Source: Leifsonia sp. PS1209 (GTDB lineage Bacteria; Actinomycetota; Actinomycetes; Actinomycetales; Microbacteriaceae). Taken from it: DNA of 64,000 bases. The notes below the pieces were generated by a model that was given only the letters and a program-made list of their open reading frames with translations, searched no databases and was not told the DNA's origin. Positions 1 to 7,354 of the stretch are shown in pieces. A program made the position numbers and the translations under genes. The first letter of the stretch is position 1. Each line of letters begins with the position of its first letter. The stretch lies in the NCBI RefSeq assembly GCF_012317045.1, contig NZ_CP051154.1:1736001-1800000 (forward strand), read 5' to 3'.

Positions 1-318
1 AGTCCCGGCGCGACACGCCGCGGAAGACTCCGCTGGAAAGGAATGGGCGGGCCCCCGGCCGCGAGAACTCCGCTCAAGCGGATTCCGCGGCTCGGCCGCG
101 AACTCCGCCCGGGCGGACTCCGTGCGCTCGGCCGCGAACTCCGTCCGGGCGGAAGACGCGTGCTGCTCGCTGCGGGAACTCCGCTGGGGCAGAGTCGGGC
201 GCGGCGTGTCGTGCTGGGAGTCCGCTCGAACGGACGCCCGGCACGCCCCCGCGCGCGACACGGGGACAGCCACGTCTACTCCCGGCCGCGCACGGCTGGT
301 CCGCCATAATCGTGCACT
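1..318. repeat. Intergenic array of short imperfect palindromes
   Basis: No convincing gene is present here. The stretch is built from variants of a unit of the form GAACTCCG-Y-n(3-6)-CGGA, for example GAACTCCGCTCAAGCGGA near 65 and variants near 106, 143, 175 and 219. Many units are self-complementary around a 4-6 nt loop. The flanking motif CGACACGCCG occurs near position 11 and in reverse orientation near 207. The same unit and the same flank recur at 42784-43078, so this looks like a dispersed family. Nothing suggests CRISPR spacers. Its function is unknown; multiple hairpins between operons could affect termination or RNA stability. Confidence 0.6.
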
Positions 319-1221
319 ATGGCCGCTTCCCCCCGCACCGTCGTCGTCGCGGTCAATCCGATGGCGTCGTTCGGGAAGAGACGGGAGGTCGGCCCGCGCG
401 TGGTCGAGCGGCTCCGCGCTGCCGGTCACTCGGTGGTCGCGCTCGACGAGGCGAACGTCGAGCTCCTGCGGCGCGAAGCAAAACGCGCCGTCGCTGCCGG
501 TGCCGACGCTCTCGTGGTGGTCGGCGGCGACGGCATGGTGAACCTCGGCATCAACATCGTCGCGCAGACGGACATCCCGCTCGGGATCGTGCCGAGCGGC
601 ACAGGCAACGACATGGCGGACGGCCTGGGCATCCCGGTCTCCGACACCGAGGCCGCCATCGCCCTCCTGCTCGCTGCGTTGCAGAAGCCGCCGCGCCGGA
701 TCGACGCCGGGATCGTGCGGCACGGCGGCCTGAGCACCTGGTTCGGCTGTGTGCTCTCCGCCGGGTTCGACGCCACCGTCAACGAGCGCGCCAACCTGAT
801 GACCCGCCCGCGCGGCCGAAGCCGCTACGTGCTCGCCCTGCTCCGCGAGCTCGCGACGCTCCGCCCCATCCCGTACCGCGTGGTCGCCGACGGTGTGCCG
901 CTCGACACCGACGCGCTGCTCATCGCCGTCGCCAACAACCGCTCCATCGGGGGAGGGATGCGCGTGGTGCCGCACGCCAGCCTCGACGACGGGATGCTCG
1001 ACCTCTTCGTCGTCAGGGACATGCCGAAGTGGCGGTTCCTGCGCCTGTTCCCGAAAGTATTCTCCGGAACGCATACGGAGATCGACGAGGTCTCATTCCT
1101 CCCGGCGCGCACGGTCACGATCGACGCTCCGGATGTGGTGGCGTACGCCGACGGGGAGCGGATCGGCCCACTGCCGGTCGAGGTCTCGGTCTCTCCGGGC
1201 GCGTTGCTCGTGCTCGCCTGA
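319..1221 (+). CDS. Diacylglycerol kinase family (DagK/YegS-like) lipid kinase
   Basis: This is a cytoplasmic lipid kinase of the diacylglycerol/sphingosine kinase superfamily, 300 residues and near the usual length. Visible signatures are the N-terminal NPMASFGKR, the nucleotide-binding loop VVGGDGMVN (about residue 72) and PSGTGNDMADGLGIP (about residue 94). In many relatives the loop reads GGDGT, so the Met here is slightly unusual. The likely substrate is diacylglycerol or a related lipid, feeding phosphatidic acid to phospholipid recycling, but the family also contains kinases for other lipids. The gene is monocistronic, between a repeat array and tRNA-Glu. Confidence 0.88.
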   Translation: MAASPRTVVVAVNPMASFGKRREVGPRVVERLRAAGHSVVALDEANVELLRREAKRAVAAGADALVVVGGDGMVNLGINIVAQTDIPLGIVPSGTGNDMADGLGIPVSDTEAAIALLLAALQKPPRRIDAGIVRHGGLSTWFGCVLSAGFDATVNERANLMTRPRGRSRYVLALLRELATLRPIPYRVVADGVPLDTDALLIAVANNRSIGGGMRVVPHASLDDGMLDLFVVRDMPKWRFLRLFPKVFSGTHTEIDEVSFLPARTVTIDAPDVVAYADGERIGPLPVEVSVSPGALLVLA

Positions 1222-1260
1222 CCGCAGCCCGCGCGCCACGCCCGGGATGCACCCGCCGTT

Positions 1261-1290
1261 TTGGAACCTGAGCGGAGGGTGTGGCATACT
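1261..1290 (+). promoter_or_regulatory. Probable sigma-70-type promoter of tRNA-Glu
   Basis: A TTGGAA box at 1261-1266 and a CATACT box at 1285-1290 are separated by 18 bp. They sit about 18 bp upstream of the first base of the tRNA, where a stable-RNA promoter is expected. Assigned by eye. Confidence 0.45.
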
Positions 1291-1307
1291 CATTGAGTTG
1301 CAAAAAC

Positions 1308-1380
1308 GGCCCCATCGTTTAGCGGCCTAGGACGTCGCCCTCTCACGGCGGTAACGCGGGTTCAAATCCCGCTGGGGTCA
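1308..1380 (+). tRNA. tRNA-Glu (anticodon CTC)
   Basis: A complete 73-nt cloverleaf can be folded. The acceptor stem GGCCCCA pairs with TGGGGTC (one G-T pair), the D arm contains TAGCGGCCTAGGA, and the anticodon loop is CTCTCAC with anticodon CTC. The T arm is GCGGG-TTCAAAT-CCCGC and the discriminator base is A. CCA is not encoded and would be added after transcription. The tRNA is transcribed alone and followed directly by a strong terminator. Confidence 0.95.
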
Positions 1381-1384
1381 CAAC

Positions 1385-1424
1385 AGCCCGGATACCAGTA
1401 ATTTACTGGTATCCGGGCTTTTTT
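1385..1424 (+). terminator. Rho-independent terminator after tRNA-Glu
   Basis: A perfect inverted repeat, AGCCCGGATACCAGTAA with its complement (arms 1385-1401 and 1403-1419), is followed by a run of six T. This is a textbook intrinsic terminator. Confidence 0.95.
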
Positions 1425-1477
1425 GTGTGGTCGGGCGAGGGCGAGCGCGGCCGCCGGGCATCCGGTAGACTCTTCGG

Positions 1478-1600
1478 AGCGAAGGGGAGTATCCCGGACG
1501 ACCCACGACGGGTCGGCGCTGTGGACGTCATCACGGTTCGAGTCTTCGAGCCCGGGCACAGCGGCACCCGAACGATGGGTGCGGGAGAGACTTTCGGACC
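1478..1600 (+). promoter_or_regulatory. Probable yybP-ykoY (manganese) riboswitch upstream of terC-like gene
   Basis: The long leader between the tRNA terminator and the TerC gene carries the blocks expected of a yybP-ykoY aptamer. GAAGGGGAGTA is at 1481-1491, GACGTCATCACG at 1524-1535 and GAGAGACTTTC at 1585-1595, in order, with pairable segments between them. This riboswitch class senses Mn2+ and commonly controls TerC/Alx and MntP exporters, so the context agrees. I matched the motif from memory of the consensus and did not run a covariance model. Confidence 0.7.
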
Positions 1601-1633
1601 CGTTGCCGGTGCCCTTCGAAAGGTTGTCCCCCC

Positions 1634-2740
1634 GTGGAGCTTGCTCTTCCCGCATGGTTCGAAATCGGATCCATGATCGTCCTGCTGCTGATCCTGGCGT
1701 TCGACCTGCTGATCGTGTTCAAGAGGCCGCACATCCCGAGCCCCAAAGAGTCGACGCTGTGGGTGTCGTTCTACGTGGCGCTCGCGCTGCTGTTCGCGCT
1801 GGCGATGCTCCTGATCGGAGACGCCGAGCACGCCGGGCAGTTCGTCGCGGGCTGGCTGACCGAGTACAGCCTGAGCATCGACAACCTGTTCGTCTTCGTC
1901 ATCATCATGGCGAGGTTCTCCGTGCCGAGGAAGTACCAGCAGGAAGTGCTGATGGTGGGCATCATCATCGCCCTGGTGCTGCGCGGCGTCTTCATCATTC
2001 TGGGTGCGTCGCTGATCGCCACGTTCAGCTGGATCTTCTACATCTTCGGTGCGTTCCTGCTCTGGACGGCCATCCACCAGGCGCTCAGCAAGCACGACGA
2101 CGAGGAGGGCACGAAAGACAGCTGGTTCGTGCGCTTCACCCGCAAGCGCCTCAAGGTGTCCGACCAGTACGAGGGCAACAAGCTGCGCACCACGGTCAAC
2201 GGCACCAGGATGTTCACCCCGCTGATCATCGTATTCCTCGCCCTCGGCACGACGGACCTGCTGTTCGCCCTCGACTCCATCCCGGCCATCTTCGGGATCA
2301 CGCAGAGCCCGTTCATCGTGTTCGCCGCGAACGTCTTCGCGCTGATGGGGCTGCGGCAGCTCTACTTCCTGCTCGGGCACCTGCTCGACAAGCTCGAATA
2401 CCTCAAGTACGGGATCGCGTTCATCCTGGCGTTCATCGGCGTCAAACTGGTGTTCCACGCGATGCACGAGAACGAACTGCCGTTCATCAACGGCGGCCAG
2501 CACATCGAGTGGGCGCCCGACATCAGCACGATGATGTCGCTCGGAGTGATCGTCGGGGCGATGGCAGTCGCTACGATTGCAAGTCTGGTGAAGCTGAAGC
2601 TCAGCGGAACCTCCGTCGCCGATGCCATCCACGGCGATGATCAGGACGACGTGGACGACCAGGGTGGCGCATCCGGAGCGGACAGCACCGGGCGCGCACC
2701 GGCCTCGGCCGCGAAAACGCAGGAGGAAACCGGTACATGA
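1634..2740 (+). CDS. TerC/Alx-family integral membrane protein, probable Mn2+ exporter
   Basis: This polytopic membrane protein of 368 residues belongs to the TerC family. Transmembrane segments cover most of residues 10-320, with the conserved intramembrane acidic motifs SIDNLFVF (about residue 82) and DSIPAIFGITQ (about residue 215). A hydrophilic acidic tail of about 50 residues follows. The GTG start at 1634 is preceded by GAAAGG at a good distance. Relatives such as Alx export Mn2+ or help load Mn into exported proteins, and the upstream riboswitch-like leader supports a Mn role. The stop overlaps the start of the PP2C gene by 4 bp, so the two may be co-transcribed. Confidence 0.88.
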   Translation: MELALPAWFEIGSMIVLLLILAFDLLIVFKRPHIPSPKESTLWVSFYVALALLFALAMLLIGDAEHAGQFVAGWLTEYSLSIDNLFVFVIIMARFSVPRKYQQEVLMVGIIIALVLRGVFIILGASLIATFSWIFYIFGAFLLWTAIHQALSKHDDEEGTKDSWFVRFTRKRLKVSDQYEGNKLRTTVNGTRMFTPLIIVFLALGTTDLLFALDSIPAIFGITQSPFIVFAANVFALMGLRQLYFLLGHLLDKLEYLKYGIAFILAFIGVKLVFHAMHENELPFINGGQHIEWAPDISTMMSLGVIVGAMAVATIASLVKLKLSGTSVADAIHGDDQDDVDDQGGASGADSTGRAPASAAKTQEETGT

Positions 2741-3549
2741 CGTCAACCGTCGGCGTGAGCGTACGCAGCGATGTGGGTGCGGTACGACGCGTCAACGAAG
2801 ACAGCATGATCGCGGCCGATCCGGTGTTCGCCGTCGCGGACGGGATGGGCGGGCACGCCCGCGGGGACGCCGCCAGCCAGACGGCGGTGGAGTCGCTCGC
2901 CCGCACCCTCCCGGCCGGCACGCGGCCGACGCCGGAGGAGGTCATCGCCGCCATCGACGAGGCCAACGCGGCCGTGCGGTCCCTGTCGAGCGCCGACGAG
3001 TCCGGCGTCGCCGTCGCGGGCACCACCCTCACCGGTGTGGTGCGGGTGCGGGTGCAAGAGACCCTCGACGAGCAGTGGATGGTCGTCAACATCGGCGACT
3101 CCCGCGTCTACCTCTGGGACGGCAGGGCGCTCACCCGCCTGAGCGTCGACCACTCCGCGGTGCAGGAGCTTGTGGACGCCGGCCTCATCACGGAGGCGCA
3201 GGCCGCCGTGCATCCCGAACGCAACGTGATCACCAGGGCGCTGGGAGCGGAGGACTTCGTCGACACGGACTCGCTGCTGCTGCCGGTGACCGGGCGGCAG
3301 ACGTTCCTGATCTGCTCCGACGGGCTCACCAAGGAACTCTCCGACGAGACCATCGCGCGCATCCTCGCCGATGGGGGAGCGGACATCGCCGACCGGCTGG
3401 TGGATGCGGCGATCGCGGCGGGCGGGCGCGACAACGTCACCGTGGTCGTGGTTGAATCGACGGCGGGGGACGCGGAACCGGCATCGGATGTCACGAAGGA
3501 CAGGCCGGAGGGAAGCCGCTCTCTCGAAGACACGCAGCCGAGAGGGTAG
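2737..3549 (+). CDS. PP2C-family serine/threonine protein phosphatase (PrpC/PstP type)
   Basis: This is a soluble Mn/Mg-dependent protein phosphatase of 270 residues. The metal-binding motifs are all present: RRVNEDS (about 17-23), ADGMGGHARGD (34-44), NIGDSRVYL (about 118), CSDGLTKELSD (about 191) and GGRDNVTVV near the end. It has no transmembrane segment, unlike mycobacterial PstP. It heads a run with an FHA protein and a Ser/Thr kinase and probably reverses that kinase. The ATG overlaps the terC-like stop codon (ATGA), so it is translationally coupled. Confidence 0.93.
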   Translation: MTSTVGVSVRSDVGAVRRVNEDSMIAADPVFAVADGMGGHARGDAASQTAVESLARTLPAGTRPTPEEVIAAIDEANAAVRSLSSADESGVAVAGTTLTGVVRVRVQETLDEQWMVVNIGDSRVYLWDGRALTRLSVDHSAVQELVDAGLITEAQAAVHPERNVITRALGAEDFVDTDSLLLPVTGRQTFLICSDGLTKELSDETIARILADGGADIADRLVDAAIAAGGRDNVTVVVVESTAGDAEPASDVTKDRPEGSRSLEDTQPRG

Positions 3550-3560
3550 GTTTCACCGAC

Positions 3561-4850
3561 GTGTTCGACGTTCAGCAGACGACAGCCGGGGACTGGGCGG
3601 TGGTCGCCGCCGGAGCGCGCGCACTCATCGTCGAAGGGCAGGACGCCACGGCGCTGCGCGGCCTCGCCGCCGCCGTCTCGTCCGGCTTCGCCGAGACTCT
3701 CGAAGCGCTCGCGGCCGACGGGTTCGCCCGGACGCCGTCGTTCGGACTGATCGAAGGCGCGGCCGGACGCGCGATGATCGCGGTCCGCGGCCCGGTGACG
3801 GCGACCGTGCGCACGCACGATGGCGAGCGCAGCATCGACGCCGACGGCGTCTCCACCTGGCTGGAGCAGCAGGTGGCCGAGGCCACCGCGGTGACACTGG
3901 CCGTCACGGGGATGGCGGACGGTGCGGCTTCTGCGCGTCCAGCTCTGCCGCTGGCCGACGGGATCGTGTGGGCGGCCGGCGTGAGCTGGGGCGGCACGTC
4001 GGCGGCGCAGGCCGTGGTTCCCGTCGTGGCTCCGGAGGCGAAGCGTGCGCCGATCACGGCGCCGGTGCAGGTGGAGGCGGCGGTGGAGCCCGAGCCCGAG
4101 CCGTTGGCAGAGCCAGAGCCAGAGCCGGTGCCCGTGCGCGTGCCCGACCACGCGGAGTCCGAGGTCGAGGCGGGCGAGACCCGCATCCCGGATGCGACTC
4201 TCAGCGAGGTGACCCACACAGACGCGGCCGAGGCGGACGCGACCGGCTACGACCACCTGTTCGGCGCCACCATGATGCGCAGCGTCGAGGACGCCGCCGT
4301 GCGCCCCGCGGAGGAGGCGGAGCCGGCGCGCATCGACCTGCCGCGCTTCATCACGGACTCCGCCCCGGCCCGCCCGAGCGCAGAGGCGGGCGACCACGAC
4401 GGCCTCACGATCATGTCCGGCAGCCTCGACGGCCTCCGCGCGCAGGACAGCGCGCAGCACACTGCGGCAGACGGCGCGCAGGAGGCGCAGCCGCCCGCCG
4501 CTCCCTCCCCGCGCTTCTTCGTCGACCTCGCCGACGGCAGGCGCGAATACCTGGAGCCGCCCATCGTCGTCGGCCGCGCTCCCGTCGCCTCCACCACCGC
4601 TCGCGGTCCTGCGCCGCGGCCGGTGACCGTCGACAGTGCGGAGCGCGACATCTCCCGGTCGCACACCACCATCGCGGTCGAGGGCGACACGGTCGTGGTC
4701 ACCGACCTGCACTCGCGCAACGGCACCATGATCGTCCTGCCCGGCAAGCCGCCGCAGAAGCTGCGCAGCGGCGAGCCGACCGCTGTCATCGCGGGCACCG
4801 TCGTCGATCTGGGCAGCGGTGTGACGCTCACGGTCGGTGAGGACGCATGA
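3561..4850 (+). CDS. FHA-domain phosphothreonine-binding protein
   Basis: The 429-residue protein has three parts. An N-terminal alpha/beta region (about 1-150) resembles no domain I can name. A long acidic Pro/Glu linker (about 155-310) contains PEPEP-type repeats and Thr-rich segments that could be kinase targets. A C-terminal FHA domain (about 330-428) has the phosphothreonine-binding signatures VVGRAP, ISRSHTTI and SRNGTMI. It probably docks phosphorylated partners of the kinase encoded next, whose ATG overlaps its stop codon. The start GTG at 3561 gives MFDVQQTTAGDW. Confidence 0.85.
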   Translation: MFDVQQTTAGDWAVVAAGARALIVEGQDATALRGLAAAVSSGFAETLEALAADGFARTPSFGLIEGAAGRAMIAVRGPVTATVRTHDGERSIDADGVSTWLEQQVAEATAVTLAVTGMADGAASARPALPLADGIVWAAGVSWGGTSAAQAVVPVVAPEAKRAPITAPVQVEAAVEPEPEPLAEPEPEPVPVRVPDHAESEVEAGETRIPDATLSEVTHTDAAEADATGYDHLFGATMMRSVEDAAVRPAEEAEPARIDLPRFITDSAPARPSAEAGDHDGLTIMSGSLDGLRAQDSAQHTAADGAQEAQPPAAPSPRFFVDLADGRREYLEPPIVVGRAPVASTTARGPAPRPVTVDSAERDISRSHTTIAVEGDTVVVTDLHSRNGTMIVLPGKPPQKLRSGEPTAVIAGTVVDLGSGVTLTVGEDA

Positions 4851-6535
4851 GGCGTCTCGCCTCCCAGCCGCCCGCGCTGCCGGGCTTCCACTTCATCCGG
4901 CTGCTCGGCTCCGGTGGGTTCTCCGACGTGTTCCTGTACGAGCAGGAGCTCCCGAAGCGCAGCGTCGCCGTCAAGGTGCTGCTGACCGACAGCGTCGACG
5001 ACGCCGCCCGCGCCCGGTTCGTGGCCGAGGCGAACGTGATGGCGCAGCTGTCCGCACATCCGTACATCGTCACGATCCACCACGCGGACGTGTCGGCGGA
5101 CGAGCGCCCGTACCTGGTGATGGAGTACTGCTCCGGCCCGTCGCTCGGCGACCGGTTCAAGCGGGAGCGCTTCACCGTCGAGGACGCCCTGCGCACCGGC
5201 GTGCGGCTGTCGAGCGCCATCGCGACGGCGCACAGCGTCGGCATCCTGCACAGGGACATCAAGCCGGCGAACGTGCTCACCACCGACTTCGGCTGGCCGG
5301 CGCTCACCGACTTCGGCATCGCGTCCGCGCTCGAAGAGCTTCCGGTGCACACCGCGTCGCTCGGATCGCTGCGCGGCGGTGACGCGGACACCGGGACGAG
5401 CGGCAGCCGGTCCGTCGGGCTCAGCGTTCCGTGGTCGCCCGCCGAGATGTTCGACGACGACCCCCAGCCGGATGTGCGCAGCGACGTGTTCTCGCTGGCC
5501 GCGACCATCCACACCATCCTCGCCGGGCGCACGCCGTTCGAGGTGCCGGGCCGCGCCAACGGCACCCTCGACCTGATCGGCAGGATCGAGCGCGGGATGA
5601 TCACCCCGATCGACAGGGACGACCTGCCCCCGTCGCTGGTCGCCGTGCTGCGCAAGGGCATGGCCACCAAACGCGACGACCGGTTCGCCACGGCGGTCGA
5701 CTTCGCCAGGGCGCTGCAGCGGGTGGAGCTGGAACTCGGGTTCGCCCCGACCAGCATCGACGTGCCCAACCTGCGCGTGCTCGACGAGTCGCCTCCAGCG
5801 TCCGGAGAGGACGAGACGCGCGCCCGGTCGGTGCAGACCGTGGACGCACAGGGGCTCCGCCCCACCACGCGACCCTCTCCGTCCCCGACGGCGAACGAGC
5901 CCACGGAGACGCGACCGGGGCTGGTGGAGGTCCCTCCCGAGCTTCTGGCCGGTCCGACCGTGGTGCGTGGCGCCATGCCCACCGTGCATCCCGAGCAGCA
6001 GAGCGAGTCAGCGCCCGTCGAGCACACGATGCTGCGGCCACGCGGCGCCGCGGCGACGGCATCGGCCGAAGCGGAGGGAGCGGACACCGATGCGGCGGAT
6101 GCGGAGGACGAGCCCGGCACCTCCCGCCCCCGCTGGCTGCTTCCGGTGATCGCGGCCGCCGCCGTCCTCGTGGTCGCCGGCGGCGTGCTCGCCGCCGTGC
6201 TCGTCCCGTCACTGAGCCCCGCTGCCTCTCCGACGCAGCGGGCCGGCACGGATCAGGACGGGACGATCGCCGTCACCGTGGTGCCCCCGCCCACCCTTGT
6301 CTCCGCCACCAGGGACGCGTCGGGCACGACGGCGACGATCGTCTGGAAGACGGCCAAGCCCGAGAAGGGCGACCAGTATCAGTGGGTGCGCGAGGGCACG
6401 ACGGACCCTCCCACCGTCACCGCCACCCCGAAGGCGCAGCTGACCGGGCTGACCGCCGGCGTCCCCGTCTGCATCGATGTCGCCACGGTGCGCTCCGGCC
6501 GCACCTCCGAACCGCTGAAGGCGTGCGCCAAATGA
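4847..6535 (+). CDS. Transmembrane serine/threonine protein kinase (PknB-like)
   Basis: This is a membrane-anchored Hanks-type kinase of 562 residues. The kinase domain (about 13-300) contains the Gly loop GSGGFSDV at 21, catalytic Lys43, HRDIKPAN (135-142) and DFG (155-157). A low-complexity Thr/Glu juxtamembrane linker follows, then one transmembrane helix at about 427-450 and an extracytoplasmic domain of about 110 residues. That domain looks like a single FN3-type beta domain rather than PASTA repeats, so the sensed ligand is probably not muropeptide. It overlaps both neighbours by 4 bp or fewer and belongs to the phosphatase/FHA operon. Confidence 0.92.
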   Translation: MRRLASQPPALPGFHFIRLLGSGGFSDVFLYEQELPKRSVAVKVLLTDSVDDAARARFVAEANVMAQLSAHPYIVTIHHADVSADERPYLVMEYCSGPSLGDRFKRERFTVEDALRTGVRLSSAIATAHSVGILHRDIKPANVLTTDFGWPALTDFGIASALEELPVHTASLGSLRGGDADTGTSGSRSVGLSVPWSPAEMFDDDPQPDVRSDVFSLAATIHTILAGRTPFEVPGRANGTLDLIGRIERGMITPIDRDDLPPSLVAVLRKGMATKRDDRFATAVDFARALQRVELELGFAPTSIDVPNLRVLDESPPASGEDETRARSVQTVDAQGLRPTTRPSPSPTANEPTETRPGLVEVPPELLAGPTVVRGAMPTVHPEQQSESAPVEHTMLRPRGAAATASAEAEGADTDAADAEDEPGTSRPRWLLPVIAAAAVLVVAGGVLAAVLVPSLSPAASPTQRAGTDQDGTIAVTVVPPPTLVSATRDASGTTATIVWKTAKPEKGDQYQWVREGTTDPPTVTATPKAQLTGLTAGVPVCIDVATVRSGRTSEPLKACAK

Positions 6536-7257
6536 AACCGCTGACGGTCGACTACTGCGGAGAGCTGTACACGGTCACGGGCCCGGACGAGTTCGGCATC
6601 GGGCGCGAGGCCGACCTGAGCATCGACGACAACCCGTACCTGCACCGGCGTTTCCTCACCATCAGCAGCGACTTCGGGATGTGGTGGCTCTCCAACGTCG
6701 GGACGCTCCTCACCGCCACGGTCAGCGACTCCACCGGCACTGTGCAGGCGTGGCTCGCTCCGGGGGCGAAGCTGCCGATCGTGTTCCAGACCATGCACGT
6801 CATGTTCAGCGCTGGGGCCACGACGTACGACTTCACGATCAGCAGCGAGGACGACTTCTTCAACACGGCCGTGACCGTGAACGACTCCGGCGGGTCGACC
6901 ACGATCCTGCCGGTGACGCTCACCACGAGCCAGCGCCAGCTGATCGTCGCCCTCTCGGAGGGCGTGCTGACCCAGGCCGTGCCCGGCCGCGGCACCATCC
7001 CGACCTCGGCGGAGGCCGCCGCACGCCTGGGCTGGAGCATGACCACGTTCAACCGCAAGCTCGACAACGTCTGCGACAAGCTCGACAAGCTCGGCGTCGC
7101 CGGGCTGCGCGGCGGCAAGGGCAAGCTGGCCACCAATCGCAGGGCCCGGTTGGTGGAGTACGCGGTCACCACCCGCCTGGTCGGGCTGGACGATCTGGCG
7201 CTGCTCGACGCGGAGAAGGAAAAGGAGCAGGGCTCGGCGCCGGACGCCGACGACTGA
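6532..7257 (+). CDS. Degenerate FHA-like domain fused to winged-helix-like domain
   Basis: The 241-residue soluble protein starts at the ATG overlapping the kinase stop codon. Residues 1-115 look like an FHA fold with the first signature, FGIGREADLSIDDN, but the Ser-X-X-His position reads YLHRRFLTI. Phosphothreonine binding may therefore be altered. Residues 130-215 carry a helix-turn-helix-like stretch, TSAEAAARLGWSMTTFNRKL, with a following KLDKLGV helix, resembling a winged helix. This implies a kinase-linked transcription factor, but DNA binding is an inference. The C-terminus is a short charged tail. The fusion makes it a candidate regulator of the large downstream operon. Confidence 0.7.
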   Translation: MKPLTVDYCGELYTVTGPDEFGIGREADLSIDDNPYLHRRFLTISSDFGMWWLSNVGTLLTATVSDSTGTVQAWLAPGAKLPIVFQTMHVMFSAGATTYDFTISSEDDFFNTAVTVNDSGGSTTILPVTLTTSQRQLIVALSEGVLTQAVPGRGTIPTSAEAAARLGWSMTTFNRKLDNVCDKLDKLGVAGLRGGKGKLATNRRARLVEYAVTTRLVGLDDLALLDAEKEKEQGSAPDADD

Positions 7258-7270
7258 TCCTCCTCGGCAC

Positions 7271-7294
7271 CCGATGGGCAGCGCTGCCCATCGG
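7271..7294. promoter_or_regulatory. Perfect 24-bp palindrome upstream of the giant surface-protein gene
   Basis: CCGATGGGCAGC followed by GCTGCCCATCGG is exactly self-complementary. It begins 13 bp after the stop of the FHA/winged-helix gene and ends 60 bp before the next start. No T run follows, so an operator or an mRNA hairpin is more likely than an intrinsic terminator. Confidence 0.5.
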
Positions 7295-7354
7295 CGTGCG
7301 CTCTGCGCCGTGTTAGCGTAGTCGTCGTCTCGTACCCGGGGGGATTTTAGAGTT

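Noticed and set aside
1..318. CRISPR array or coding sequence in the leading repeats
   Set aside because: Repeat units are short, imperfect and self-complementary, spacing is irregular, and there are no spacers or cas genes; short frames here are composed of the repeats.
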